From Euborellia annulipes (Eukaryota > Arthropoda > Insecta > Dermaptera > Anisolabididae), in contig JAKCPI010000884.1 of assembly GCA_023213315.1 (NCBI GenBank), positions 1 through 64,000 on the forward strand: a DNA stretch of 64,000 nt, written 5' to 3'. Below are positions 11,477 through 22,739 of this stretch, piece after piece. The notes under the pieces were generated by a model. The model ran no database searches. It saw only the letters and a program-made list of their open reading frames with translations, and was not told where the DNA came from. Position 1 is the stretch's first letter. Every line of letters starts with the position of its first letter. A program made the translations under genes and the position numbers.

Positions 11477-12720
11477 ATATACCATGGGGAACAGAAACAT
11501 TTGCACCCTAACAGGTTTGCAAGACGCCTATTAGTTAGGCAGCCCAATCGACTCACCACTACATATGCAGTGTCTGTGTGAATTTACCTGAGCTAGGGTT
11601 CTGAGGGTCTTTTATGATAGACCATAAACCAACCCTTTTGAACAATCTATATAGCGATATAGCGTAGCCTTTTCATATCAAATGAATTTGATCTCAAATT
11701 AATAGAATTTCAACATTTTAATTAATCTTATCTTCTTATTTGGAAAAAATTAACTTATTTCACAATTTGAACGAAACTTGTGTCCCAATTTTTATTAAAA
11801 TTTTTCCGATATCTATAGACCTTTATACCAGGTAATAATATCTAGGGGCGTTAAAATATTCTTATTTATATTCTTAAAAAAAAAAAAACTGTTATTTCGG
11901 ATTTTTGTAACGAGAGGTCTTACAGCATAGAATGTGGCATGTTCAGACAATAGATAAAATTTAAATAAAATAAGAGAAAGTAAAAATTTGCGAATTCTTC
12001 TTTCTATCTCGCAATGCAAGAAGCCAGATCGATGAAATTTAATAAATAATTCTTGCCCTAAAATTGGAGATCTGTTTCAAATTTTGTAGTAAATACTTCA
12101 ACCGGAAGTAGGCCTACTTTACCTAAGATTATAGAAGTATTTTAAAAATGTAATATTTTTAGTAAAGAAAGTGAGAAAGAAATACACTTCTCTTTTGAGT
12201 AGCAAAGTGGCGAAAATATATTTCAATTCTTTGCTATCGATTCTGGCCTATTAATTTGTTGCCCGGCTATTTAAATGTATATGTTTATAAAACTTTCAAA
12301 CCCTTCTTACCAAGAATGGAATTAGGCCACTTTCAAAATTAATAACCAGATTAAAATATTTTTAAAAGGTAATTTTTATAATCTTAGGTAAAGTACTAAC
12401 TACTTCCGGTTGAAGTATTGTAATTACTCCAAAATTTGAAACAGATATACAATTTTAGGGTAAGAATTATTTACTAAATTTCACCGATCTGGCTACTTGC
12501 ATTGCGAGATAGAGAGAGGAATTCGCAAATTTTTATTTAAAATGTATCTATTTTCCAAAGGGATGATTTATGGCTTCTTCATAAAATACCCTCAGAACCC
12601 TAGCTCAGGTAAATTCACACAGACACTGCATATGTAGTGGTGAGTCGATTGGGCTGCCTAACTAGTAGGCGTCTTGCAAACCTGTTAGGGTGCAAATGTT
12701 TATGTTCCCCATGGTAAATA
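11477..12720. mobile_element. Foldback element, 1.24 kb
   Basis: Outer arms are near-perfect inverted repeats of about 120 bp: ACCATGGGGAACAGAAAC at 11,481 against its inverse ending GTTCCCCATGGT at 12,715, running through AGGTTTGCAAGACGCC and TGAATTTACCTGAGCTAGGG. Inner arms (about 11,990-12,150 and 12,340-12,535) also pair, including CAACCGGAAGTAGG. The left arm carries about 300 bp absent from the right. The central loop also occurs alone at 8.0 kb. TSD unclear. No credible ORF. Confidence 0.85.
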
Positions 12721-13752
12721 CCGTAAGTTTTTTTTTTTTATCTATAGAGGAAGTATTATTAATATACTATTGAATTCAGTAAAAAAAATTTTTTATAACC
12801 CAAACACGTTATTTATAAAAAAAAAAAAAAAAAAAATTAAAAAAAGGCGACATTAAAAAGTTCAAAACTGTTCTATAATTCGATAATATAGAGAAAAGTA
12901 ATAAATAATTCAGCACCAAACTGATCACTTTAATCCCCCTATACTTCTCCCCCATATTCCTAGGGACATTTAAAAATATTAATTTAATTTTCGAGCCAAG
13001 ATAAAAAAGCCGGTTGTCAAAAATAATTGAAAATACAAAGGACAATGAAGGAATCCTTACCTCCCAATGTATTTAAAAATTATTAAATATTTTTGAATTT
13101 CTAAATCACCAGGCAAGTATTAATATAACTTTTTTAAATTTTCCGCAAAAATCAATAAAAAATTCGTTTATATTTATTTAAATTAATTGATAGACAATAT
13201 AATTTAATAAATTGTATCGTTCAGAACGGTAAGCGAACTCGTGAAATAAAGCCAAATGAAATAAATAAAAAAAAAAAATTGAGATAAAATTCTTTTAATG
13301 ATACAAGTAATGAAAAAAATAAGTAGCCTAATCTAAGGCCAAAGTAAACTAACCGAATATCCTCTTTATTTTTTCTGTATGATTCATAAACATTTGTATG
13401 AAATCTAACCCTTCTCCATATAAATTTACAATTCAAACCAACGAAATCATTAAAACAATGGCGAAATTTTATGTTTGGCCTATGAAGAAAAAAAATGAAA
13501 ATTATTTTGAAATAGTTGGTTAATGAAAATCTCGTCTATAACTTTAGTATTTGAATTTTAATTATTTATTTTTTAAAATTAAGTTTAGTCTTTTAGTGAA
13601 AAGCAATGAGTTGGGAATATAAATATGATCATGTTCTGTGCCAAAAAATTCATCAATAAATTAATTGTATGTCCTGTGTGGTTCATAGTAACATTCTTTC
13701 ATTATAATAATTCTGCTAAGATATGATTTAAAAATCATTGAACTTATATTTT
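12721..13752. other. Unique AT-rich DNA
   Basis: No supported feature; poly-A and poly-T tracts. Confidence 0.3.
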
Positions 13753-13900
13753 ATTACTTTCTCTTACCTATGTATATATATATATAGAGAGAAAGTATTG
13801 GATTCATGTCAAAAATTCGATGTCGAGATTTTAATGAATATACACGTTTTGAGGTCCCCTGATTCCAAAAAAGTGGTTTTCGCGACATGGTCTGTCTGTC

Positions 13901-13974
<74 letters not shown>

Positions 13975-14467
13975 CAAAATATCTCAAGAACGAAAAGAGC
14001 TAGGAAGTTGAAATTTTATATTTAAGTTAGGCACCCCCATGGGACGTGACACGAAGCTTTTGAACAAAATCGACCAAAAAGTACTAGTACTTTACTGATG
14101 CACTTTTTCAGTTTTTTTCGATTTTCTCAAAATTTGCTCCAACGATTTTTTTTTTTAAATTCAAAAATCAATTATTTTTTAGTTGCTCTTTAAAATGTAT
14201 ATTCTCATTTTGTGATTGAAATCTTCTGAAGACCACTTTACTCTTGTACTCCATAGAAAAGATAGGAGAAATGGTTGCCATGGTAACAAAATATAAACAT
14301 TTTGCCATACTTATAAATTTTATATCTTGAAAATCGAATGTACCGTACTGTCGGAAACTAAATACATGTCGACACAAAAAATCTGGTGTGACAAGCACAG
14401 AACACAACTTTCGATTACCGAAGGTAAGAGAAAGTTGTGTGCTGTGCGCCAGTCACACCAGATTTTT
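13753..14467 (-). mobile_element. Family A copy 3, near full length
   Basis: Reverse orientation: starts TTACTTTCTCTTACC, ends GTCACACCAGATTTTTT. It holds the longest internal TG microsatellite (13,903-13,972). The body is close to copy 1. Confidence 0.85.
13903..13972. repeat. (TG)n microsatellite within family A
   Basis: About 35 TG units after a TCTG run, at the family A microsatellite position. It generates spurious poly-VCV and poly-TH reading frames. Confidence 0.95.
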
Positions 14468-14938
14468 TTCATCACGATCTATCATTTATTTTCGTATTAA
14501 GTAATTATTATAAATTTTATTATTCAATACCTAATATAATAATAAATATATGTTTTTATTAAATTTTAGTTTCTCTTAACGATCCATTTTTTTCCTCGTC
14601 ACGGAATATTAAATCTGCTAATATCCTAATATCCCTACGAACAAAGGTTTAATAAATTCGAGGGAAAGTAAGAAGATCAAAGTTTACTATCTAGAGAGAT
14701 TTCCTTTTAATAATTCAAAGGGTTTATTTTAACTGGATAATAATTTGCGAAGGTTGTGAATATTCAAAAAGGTAAGAGGAAAAAAAAATTAACTCAATTG
14801 ACTCTGATAGAAAATTTAGCCTTTAAGTATAGTAGAATTTTTTTTTTTTTTTTTATAAGAGATTTTATTTTTTTTTTAAAGCTCATTGAATGAGACATAA
14901 TTATTCTTAATAGAGCAGTGAGTTATGAAAGAAATGTA
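14468..14938. other. Unique AT-rich DNA
   Basis: Nothing recognised. Confidence 0.3.
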
Positions 14939-15200
14939 CAGTGAACTCCACAATTAAGTCCCCACCTGATAGGTATAACCTTAAGTGTATGGCGTAGTAT
15001 CTGGTGTATGGTGAAATAATTTTAAATTTGAAAAGTTAAAGCAAAATCAACTGTACCAGATTTTACGTTTTACTTTTTCGGTCATTAAAATTATTTCACT
15101 ATATACCATATACTATACCATATACTTAAGGTTCTTGCTGTCAGGTGAGGACTTAGATACGTAGGGCTTATAGGTGAGGACTTAATTGTGGCGTTCAATG
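14939..15200. mobile_element. TA-flanked MITE (Tc1/mariner or pogo type)
   Basis: Ends CAGTGAACTCCACAATTAAG and the inverse of CTTAATTGTGGCGTTCAATG. TA dinucleotides flank both sides (14,937-14,938 and 15,201-15,202). A second inner inverted repeat (ACCTTAAGTGTATGG with its partner) makes most of the 262 bp palindromic. CAGT ends and a TA TSD fit the Tc1/mariner superfamily. Confidence 0.8.
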
Positions 15201-16329
15201 TACACACACCCACACATACACACATTCGTACAGGCATATAGCAAAATTAAAGAATGTAAAAGTCCTAAATTTGCCTGAATTAGGCTTCCAAAGATGCTTC
15301 TCTGTTAAGAGGGTTGCCTATATTAATAAGAATAAATTCAAATAAATCTTTTTTTTTTTTTCAAGTTTATTAATATTTCCGTTTTATTTTGTGCGAAGGA
15401 TAATTTTTTTATTTTTGGTTTGTTCCTGATCTTGATCAGGTGGATGGATGATTTTTCCTTCTTTTTTTTCCGCATGGCTTCCCGTACTATTCGTGAGATC
15501 TAGTTGCATTTTGCAAAATTCGTGCTCATCTAACAAACCATCTATCTTTATGAATTTAGTATTAATTTCACCGGAATATTGTATTTTTTACCCATGAAAT
15601 TTGCATTAAAAAAAATTTATTATTTTCCTAAAATTTAATAGATAAGTGAGTGATTTAATAATAAACAAATATAATTAAATCTAGAGATAAATGAATCATA
15701 AATATCAAGAAGAGAAGGGTGTTGGTGGGTCCCTGAAAAAAATTAGAAATTTCCAAAAAAAAGAGAAATTTGTCCCGAAAGGAAAAAGCAATATTTTCTT
15801 TTTTTAACCTGAAATTTTTCTTGAATGATTTAATTGACATGTGAAATGACTTGTGTCTTTTAGGATCTATGCAATAATTTATTCACAATCTAAAAACACA
15901 AAAAAAATATAAAATAAAGATCAATCAAAGTGTTACCTTGAAGTAATTTTATTTTAAATTTGAAAGCATTTAAAATTGAAAGGATATTGGCAATTGAGAA
16001 TTTTTTTTTATTCTCATCCACCTGGAAATAATGAATCTATTCCAAAGGATTCACATCTATTTTTTTTTTTTTTTTTTTTTTTTTGTAAAATTTATTTGTT
16101 TTATTGCTTTTTCATTAAAGACAAAATCAATTTTCTTTTTTATACCATTTTATTAATTTAATTATAATGCTTTATAGAAAGATTTTCATATTATTTATTT
16201 ATAAAAATAACATGATATTGAAAATCTTTAAAAGAAAAAAAAACGCTTAATAATTTTAGAACAATGTTAAAATTAAAAAAAATTAATTAATATTTAATAT
16301 TTTTCACGTCCTCTTATTTGTCGGTGGGG
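15201..16329. other. Unique AT-rich DNA
   Basis: Apart from a short CA-rich tract near 15,205, nothing recognised. Confidence 0.3.
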
Positions 16330-16450
16330 GCGGTTTTTTCATTTTTTTATTTAAGGTCTTTTTCGACATCTATGGTCATTTAGACCCCGTCCCTATTTAT
16401 TTAAATTGATTGGTAGAAAATTCAATTTAAATAATTTTTGTTGCATGCGA
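16330..16450 (-). mobile_element. SINE family S2 fragment
   Basis: T-rich start, then AAGGTCTTTTTCGACATC, TTTAGACCCCGTCCC and TTAAATTGATTGGTAG, the reverse-oriented S2 tail. No tRNA head here. Confidence 0.65.
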
Positions 16451-16639
16451 TTGGATTTCGGTGGGGGCGGCTGGTTGGAAGATTCAATTTACAAGAAGGC
16501 TCTTCTGGGGGATGAAAATTTTTTAAATATTATCTACAAACACTAGCACCGTTAAGGTGATTTGTGACTTAAATTGATAGTTTAAAATAAATGTAAAAAT
16601 ATATTTTAGAAAAAAAAAAAAACATAATTTCTTTAGATG

Positions 16640-16717
16640 ACTAGTTTTTAAAACTTTTTCAATTTTTTCTAGGAGAAGGAACGGTCGTCTCCTCCACCCC
16701 CCTTTAATCCGTCCCTG
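16640..16717. mobile_element. hAT-type terminus fragment
   Basis: C-rich sequence ending TTTAATCCGTCCCTG, the inverse of a CAGGGACGGATTAAA terminus. No second end or TSD found. Confidence 0.35.
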
Positions 16718-17829
16718 GGAACTACCCTCTTTTATATCCAAAATCAATTTATCATTATTTCCACTATCTGGGTTTAGTTCCTCTCCTTCTTAAATATTCA
16801 TATAATATTATGCCATTAATTTAGCAAAAACAAAATACAGATGCTTGTTTGTTTGTTGATTGATTATTCTATAGGTGAGGAAGAATCGGCAGAGGTCAAA
16901 AAATAAAGATTTTGTGGCCTTGACGTAAAAGATGTCATTGGCTTTTCTAGCTATTCTAACGTAAGAGTAATATAGAAAGAAACATAGCAAAAGTGTAATA
17001 CGAAACTTATTTTGAACTACAGTAAATGGGGGGGGACCATGTGACGAGCTCTTTGATTATACTATACATGGAATGGTATTCGGTTATAAAAATAAAACTT
17101 CAATGTTAAAATTCCAAGAGTTTTAGATCAAAAACTTAGGTGTTCATTAACATTGAAATTTAAGAGTAATAATAAATGATTGGTCATAAAATAAATATAA
17201 AAAAATTTTATGATGTGACATTCTAATAATTTTACAAATGAGATTCGTCCCAAAATTATTAATTAATCAACTATTGGCACAAATTAGGCTAAATTATCAG
17301 AAATATTAAAGAAAATACTCTTTAAAAAATATGAACTTTAATAGAGCATAAAGATTTTTTTTTGAAATTATTTTTTTGGATTTCAAGAATTTATTAGTTT
17401 TTTTTTTTTTTTTTTTTTTTAATCAAGGTCCGGAAATGGATTAATGTAATCATTGTATTGGAGAAATCAGTTCATAAAATTCAGTCAATTTCTGAATTGT
17501 GGAAAATTAGTTTCTTGAAATTTTTTTGCAAACTCCTTTTATTTATAAATCACGGTTCAGTTCTTGGTTAGATTTGATCAATCCATTAATTTTAGAAAAT
17601 TACACTTTGAAGATAGTTGTTTTTGATATACAAAAAAAAAATAATAATAATAATAATAATAAAGCCAAAAAAAAAAAAAAAAAAAAATTAATCCACTTAA
17701 GAAATGGAGGTTAAGAAAAACATAATTAAAAGTAAATAATATAAGATACAAATCTGAAATTAAGATTTAATAAATAATGAATGAAGGGCAGTATAAAGGC
17801 AACCAAATTGATACAACAAATTTAAAATT
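16718..17829. other. Unique AT-rich DNA
   Basis: Includes poly-T at about 17,400 and an AAT/poly-A tract at 17,640-17,690. No coding support. Confidence 0.3.
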
Positions 17830-18050
17830 TTTTTTTTAATAATTCGATAAAATTCTATAAGTTAATAATTTTTTTTTTTTAAGATCTTTTTGGGCATCTA
17901 AGGCCATTTAGACCCCATCCCTATTTATTTCAAATGATTCAAATAGTCAAATCAAATGAAATAAAATTTTTCTCGCCTGGGACGGGAGGCGAACCCGGAA
18001 CCCCGGCGGGAGAAGCTAGTATCTTCGCTCTGAGCCATGGGTCAAGAGCA
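17830..18050 (-). mobile_element. tRNA-derived SINE, family S2
   Basis: On the minus strand the head has a tRNA-like A box (TGGCTCAGAGCG, 18,026-18,037) and B box (GGGTTCGCCTCCC, 17,984-17,996), then the body with its GGGATGGGGTCTAAATGGCC motif, ending in A-rich sequence (poly-T on plus). This is the clearest S2 copy with its pol III promoter. Confidence 0.8.
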
Positions 18051-18355
18051 TTAATAAATTTAAATAAGTTAAATCTTGATTGTACATGTTTATCTTATAC
18101 TATTAAACGAGCAATGTACGTTTATTTATTTGTTTGTAAGCACATTAGTTCTCGAAAACGGCTCTAACGATTATTTTTCAAATTTAAAATATATACTATT
18201 TCCGCCACCATTATTAAGAGAGAGATTTTAACAATAAAACGAATAGAAGTTTTTCATAGGAATTTTAAATAAATATTTATATTCTAATTATTCGCATTTA
18301 AATATTGATATTGTTGATGGGTACTCGAACTTTTTTTTAAAATTTCTCTATTTGT

Positions 18356-18535
18356 GAGATTATGAATCGCGAGCGGTATGTTGTTGTTTCCGAATGAATG
18401 CATCTGACTTTGAACTTTCTTCGCACCGGTCCAATGGGCGCCCCGCCCCGTCAAGCGTAGGTTGTCGATTCATCAAACATCGACCAACCAAACCAAACTC
18501 CTCCTGTCTTCTGTCTGTTCCAATCCACTAATTAC
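18356..18535 (+). other. GC-richer ORF island 1 (possible exon)
   Basis: A non-repetitive stretch, clearly richer in GC than its surroundings, with one open frame from 18,360 to a TAA near 18,530. Its first internal Met starts MNASDFELSSHRSNGRPAPS. No homologue recognised. Flanking splice sites are not obvious. It could be a coding exon, a UTR, or a conserved non-coding element such as an enhancer. Together with islands at 19.15 and 19.58 kb it makes the most gene-like area in the window. Confidence 0.3.
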
Positions 18536-19148
18536 CTCTTTTGTTTTTCCAAATCTAAATGGTCAAAGATCATGGGAGAGCATCTGTCAGATTCAGTATA
18601 AAAAATATATATGGGCCTTTATATAAAAGAAAAAACAATAACCGAATTATATTTAGAATTTTTGAATAAATCCATAATTTTGGTATTACCACTTTAAAAA
18701 AACTTTTTGTTACACTTTCTAATTCTTGAGGGAAGCATAGAAAATTATAACTTTTCATTGTTCTCTTTAAAATTATACTCTTAAAATGAATAATAAAAAA
18801 AAAATTAAGGTGGGGAATAAATATATCAAGTAATAAATAATATGATGATATCTCTTTGATAGTATTTTCCAAAAATAATTTATATTATCTAGGGAAATAG
18901 AGTAAAATAAATTCTCTTATTGTTTTGGGGTGAAATGATTTAAAACCTTTTAAATAATTAGACTTAACACATTGTTATTAATATTAGACATTATTAAGCG
19001 GATAAAAGTATATTTGTTTCTTTTTAGCCTATTTGACTTTAAAACAATTTTATATTTAAATATGATATTATTACTATAGGCCTACAGTACATCTATTTTT
19101 TAAAATTAATTTGAAAAAAAATTTTATATTTTTGTATAGACTAGTCGA

Positions 19149-19262
19149 ACAGCCCGCATTTGACGGTCTGGCCACCCTCTCACCGTTATGTGATACTAAT
19201 TATGCCACACGCACTTGGCGATCCACGCAACCGCGGCAAAGGCCCTGTCCTCCTGTCGTTTG
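19149..19262 (+). other. GC-richer ORF island 2 with acceptor-like start
   Basis: A T-rich tract ending TTTTTGTATAG precedes the GC-rich block, like a splice acceptor. In the frame after one leading base it reads LVEQPAFDGLATLSPLCDTN and continues to a TGA about 19,262. No strong donor lies inside, so as an exon it would have to be terminal. Product not recognised. Confidence 0.3.
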
Positions 19263-19580
19263 ATTAATTTCTCTTAATTGTGTTTATAACTCAAACCCTG
19301 ATTATACGCGAAAAATTATGTTTTTTTATTTTATTAATTTGCCGGTTTAGATGCAGGCATGCTTGCTTTATTATAAAAAGATAGCGAACAATAGTCTCTA
19401 ATGAAGTCTTACTACTCATTTGCGATTATTCGATCCTCTCTCTTTTTAATTTGGACCAGATGGGACCATGAACATATTTAAAAAAAAATTGATCTATTGT
19501 TTTTCTTTCATCCATTTGGATTTTTGAAAAATATGTTTACTGTATTATGGAATTATAATATTTTGAAGTTGGATATGATG

Positions 19581-19742
19581 CCGGCACAGGTCATGGTTGA
19601 TCAAAACAGGATCGGACACCCGACCTTTTCGACCTATCAAATGACAACATTTCCAGATGAGAATGATATCAAAGAACTAGAGATAGACAGACATGGTACC
19701 GATGGTCCGTACGACCTAGCGACCTACTGGCCACTCCAATAA
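19581..19742 (+). CDS. Candidate terminal exon, unknown protein
   Basis: An open frame with balanced codon use, unlike the surrounding A/T DNA. After CCGGCACAG, a possible acceptor, it reads VMVDQNRIGHPTFSTYQMTT, continues through an acidic DENDIKELEIDRH segment, and ends GPYDLATYWPLQ at TAA (19,740-19,742). The stop overlaps an AATAAA hexamer. The frame could also start at a Met codon at about 19,566. I do not recognise the family; the tyrosine-rich end would suit the cytoplasmic tail of a membrane protein, but that is a guess. The polypyrimidine tract is weak. It could be a real last exon or a conserved ORF by chance. Confidence 0.35.
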   Translation, partial: PAQVMVDQNRIGHPTFSTYQMTTFPDENDIKELEIDRHGTDGPYDLATYWPLQ

Positions 19743-20369
19743 AATAACAAGAAAGAACGAGTTCCGTGCAACATAGTTAGTTCTCAAGTGTCTAAGAAGT
19801 GATCAAGTGACTGTCAGACAGGAGAAAAGAATGACTTGTAGCAAATTCTTCTTCCCTTTTTTATGCATAACACCTTAAGAAGAGAGGCAATTTAACATAT
19901 TAATAGAAAATTATTTATTGATAATTAATTAATATAATTTATATTTGAATTCGAAAATAAAATATCATTTTATATCATATCACCAAATCAAATAATTGCA
20001 ATAAATTTGTTTTTTTTTTCTCCCTAAAAAACTTGTGTACGTACGTCAGCAAGATAGCAATTGGGAAAGAATAGTAATCTTTAAAAATCGGTTAAGTGAT
20101 GGGATTGGTGACCCCGGGCAATAAGCGTGTGTAACCGCACCCAGTAGCTATCGATATTGTGTATATTCAAGTATATAAATAAATTAATCACTCCTAAATG
20201 GACCGAAGAGTTTTAAAAAAAAATCTTTAAAAATTATCATAAAATAAAAATCTAATTGTTTAATATTTATGACAAAATAGAAAATAATTATTTTATGATA
20301 ACACAGGGCAACAGTGATTTTGTTGACTGAGTATTTGAAACTATTCTTGGGTATTTGGGTAGTGCTGAT
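19743..20369. other. Possible 3' flank, unique DNA
   Basis: 19,743-19,870 is GC-richer and non-repetitive, as a 3' UTR could be. A second GC-richer patch at 20,095-20,160 (GGTGACCCCGGGCAATAAGC) has no ORF. Function unknown. Confidence 0.25.
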
Positions 20370-20707
20370 TCCAAAAATGCCATCAGTTTCGCCCCATCAC
20401 GTAAGATTTTAGAGCTATAGAGAAAATAAAATTACAATAGAAAATGTGCTCTAAAGGGGTTCTAATTTTATATTACCAAGATTTTTTAAGGCGACACCCT
20501 TTAAAAATATGCAGATAGTTATAAAAACGTCATCAAAGAAAAAACACTACTTCTTTTTCTTTCACAAGAATTAAGAAAAATATGAATGAGATTGTAGAAA
20601 TATTTTTCATGCTGAATTCAATATTATTTCAGCTCAACCATCAGACAAGAATTTTGAGTGATATTAATTTGATTTTTACTTTCTCCTACATATATTTCGT
20701 CACAGTA

Positions 20708-21102
20708 CATAGGCGCCGGAACTGGGGGGGGGCAAGGGTACATTGCCCCCCTGGCATCCTACAGGGGGGGGGGCAGAGGGGGGCAAAATTTCTTCTTTTA
20801 TTCCATTTATTTTTAAAAATGATATATTTTTACTTTTGAAAAATAAAATCTTCTAAATTAAAAAAAATTAAAAGAGTAAGAAATTCATTTTTTTTTTTCA
20901 AATTTTTTCCAAAAATTTTTGATAAAATCACTAGCAAATTTTTTAAAATTTTAATTTTATTAAAATTGTAATTTTTTTTTAAATTTTTAAAGTTTTATAG
21001 TAGATTTGTTTTTGTTTTATACTATTTGAACATATTAAATTATTTTAATTTTCTAAAAAAAAATTTTTGCCCCCCTGATTCAAATTCGTTCCGGCGCCCC
21101 TG
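20708..21102. mobile_element. hAT MITE, 395 bp
   Basis: Ends CATAGGCGCCGGAACTGG and the inverse of GTTCCGGCGCCCCTG. Exact 8 bp TSD TCACAGTA at 20,700-20,707 and 21,103-21,110. Poly-G runs inside; no transposase. Confidence 0.92.
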
Positions 21103-21110
21103 TCACAGTA

Positions 21111-21352
21111 AATATGTGCCCGTGAGAGCCTATGTGTGTGAGCGCGGCGCGCGAAAGCCTATGTTTGTGTGAGTGTTTGCTTGTGTATGTGTGTGAGCGG
21201 GACGCGCGAAAGCGCACACGTGTTAGTGTGAGTGTGTATGTGTGTGAGAACGGCGCCAAATAGTTCTGGTTTGTGTGTGTGTATGTGGCGCGGGCGCGCG
21301 AAATCTGACGGTTGTGTGAGTGTAAGCGCCCGTGTGTGTGTGTGTTGGGGTG

Positions 21353-21383
<31 letters not shown>

Positions 21384-21400
21384 TGTCTTGTATTTGTATT
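21111..21400. repeat. TG-rich, CpG-rich minisatellite
   Basis: TG repeats are punctuated by four blocks such as GGCGCGCGAAAG and GACGCGCGAAAG, spaced roughly 45-55 bp, ending in a (TG)n run and TTGTATTTGTATTTG. Its CpG density is exceptional for this window. The ORFs across it are low-complexity artefacts. Confidence 0.8.
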
Positions 21401-21668
21401 TGTATTATATTCTTTGCCCAAATTGATGGGTCAATGAATTAAGAAATCTGATAATCAGTATACGTATATGAGAGAATGATTGTAAATAAATATAAATGGC
21501 TTATTAAAACAAAGCAATTACATATTAAAAAATAAAAATAAAAAAAAAGTAGTCAAATGTCACTAAATAATTGTAGATATTACTAAAAATGAAATTAAAT
21601 CGAATATCGATTAAACAGACTTCGCCATCTTTTTGACCGTTTGCTTAAATAAAAGGATCTCAACTCAC

Positions 21669-21730
21669 CCGTTGTTGTGATTGCACTGCATTCGCAAATC
21701 CTTTTGATATTTTCCAAAACTCATCTCCAT
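21669..21730 (-). CDS. Candidate first coding exon
   Basis: On the minus strand an ATG at 21,730 opens a frame reading MEMSFGKYQKDLRMQCNHNN. It runs into a strong donor, CGG|GTGAGTT, at 21,669/21,668. The stretch upstream (21,731-21,845) could be a 5' UTR, preceded by CCAAT and CRE motifs in the right orientation. No downstream acceptor exon could be identified and the product is not recognised. Because it lies inside the large inverted repeat, it could belong to a mobile element rather than a host gene. Confidence 0.35.
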
Positions 21731-21845
21731 TTGGTATTTTCAAACACTTATTAAACACATAACACATCCCGGAGATATTAATCAATCACTAATTTAAACA
21801 CAAATTATGCACTTTATAAATAAAAATTCACAATACATTTCGCAC

Positions 21846-21945
21846 TCACGAAATCGCGTGGGTCAAAACTCGACGATCTTCTTTAGACTGATTGGTCAAC
21901 TTGCCGGGAGGAATGACGTCAATGGCGCTGTAAGCGCCAACAACA
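21846..21945 (-). promoter_or_regulatory. Promoter-like region with CRE and CCAAT motifs
   Basis: A GC-richer, non-repetitive patch has the full palindromic CRE TGACGTCA (about 21,914) next to GGCGCTGTAAGCGCC, and ATTGGTCAA (CCAAT on minus, about 21,890). It lies just upstream of the candidate first exon on the minus strand. Motifs are visible; promoter activity is inferred. Confidence 0.4.
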
Positions 21946-22084
21946 ATCAAATCATTTATAATGACTAATTTCATTCATATATTATTTTTACTAGATTTAA
22001 TAAAAATTAATGCTAATATTATTATTATTTATAATTATATCATTTTATTTTTTGCAATTAATTAGGAATTGGATTATATTAATA

Positions 22085-22171
22085 TAAAGTCTGGTGTGAC
22101 TGGTCGCACAGCAAACAACTTTCTCTTACCTTCGGTAATTGAAAGTTGTGTTGTAAGAGAAAGTAAAAATC
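22085..22171 (+). mobile_element. Internally deleted micro family A
   Basis: The 5' hairpin of family A (GTCTGGTGTGACTGGTCGCA, CTTTCTCTTACCTTCGG) is joined at TTGTGT directly to the family A 3' end TGTAAGAGAAAGTAAAA. Only about 87 bp remain, containing little beyond both ends. Confidence 0.75.
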
Positions 22172-22739
22172 AAATTAATATCACACAAAATTATTGCCTG
22201 ATGGTTGAGCTGAAATAATATTGAATTCAGCATGAAAAATATTTCTACAATTTCATATCTTTCTTAATTCTTGTGAAAGAAAAAGAAGTTCATTTTTTCG
22301 ACCAGTGAGTATACTGTTTTTTCTTTGATGACGTTTTTGTTCATAATTTCGTTAATAATTAACAGATTTTTACGAATGAATAATTTTTAGAAAGCCAAAG
22401 AACTAGAGAGAATCCTAAATATATCTTTTTTTCATTCAGAGATACGTAAAATTGTATTAGGGGTGACCAAAGCAAAAGAAAACTGAAAAAATTCGATTTT
22501 TCTAAACCTTTGCCGTTTGTGGCACCTCTAAATAACCTCCGATTGGGTTGAAACTTAAAATTTATATGTATTATAATTATCTGCATATTTTTAAGAGGTG
22601 TCGCCTTAAAAAAATTAAAGTAATATAAAACTAGAACCGCTTTAGAGCACATTTTCTATAAAAATTTTATTTTCTCTATACCTCTAAAATCTGACGTGAT
22701 GGGGCGAAACTGATGTCATCTTTGGCATCTGCAAAAATT

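Larger units (their letters stand above)
20370..22725. repeat. Large inverted repeat, arms 0.3-0.5 kb
   Basis: The left arm (about 20,370-20,695) and right arm (about 22,155-22,725) are inverted copies: CAGTTTCGCCCCATCACG versus its inverse at 22,695; AAAACGTCATCAAAGAAAAA versus 22,325; CAATATTATTTCAGCTCAAC versus 22,215. The right arm has about 220 bp extra (22,355-22,575). The inner ends of both arms meet family A terminal sequence (ACTTTCTC / GAGAAAGT). The loop holds a hAT, a minisatellite and a promoter-like region. Large TIR element or inverted duplication. Confidence 0.75.

Noticed and set aside
13738..14025. ORFs of poly-VCV / poly-TH in both strands
   Set aside because: Produced by the TG microsatellite in family A; same at 21.1-21.4, 24.1-24.3, 33.4-33.6 and 36.9 kb.
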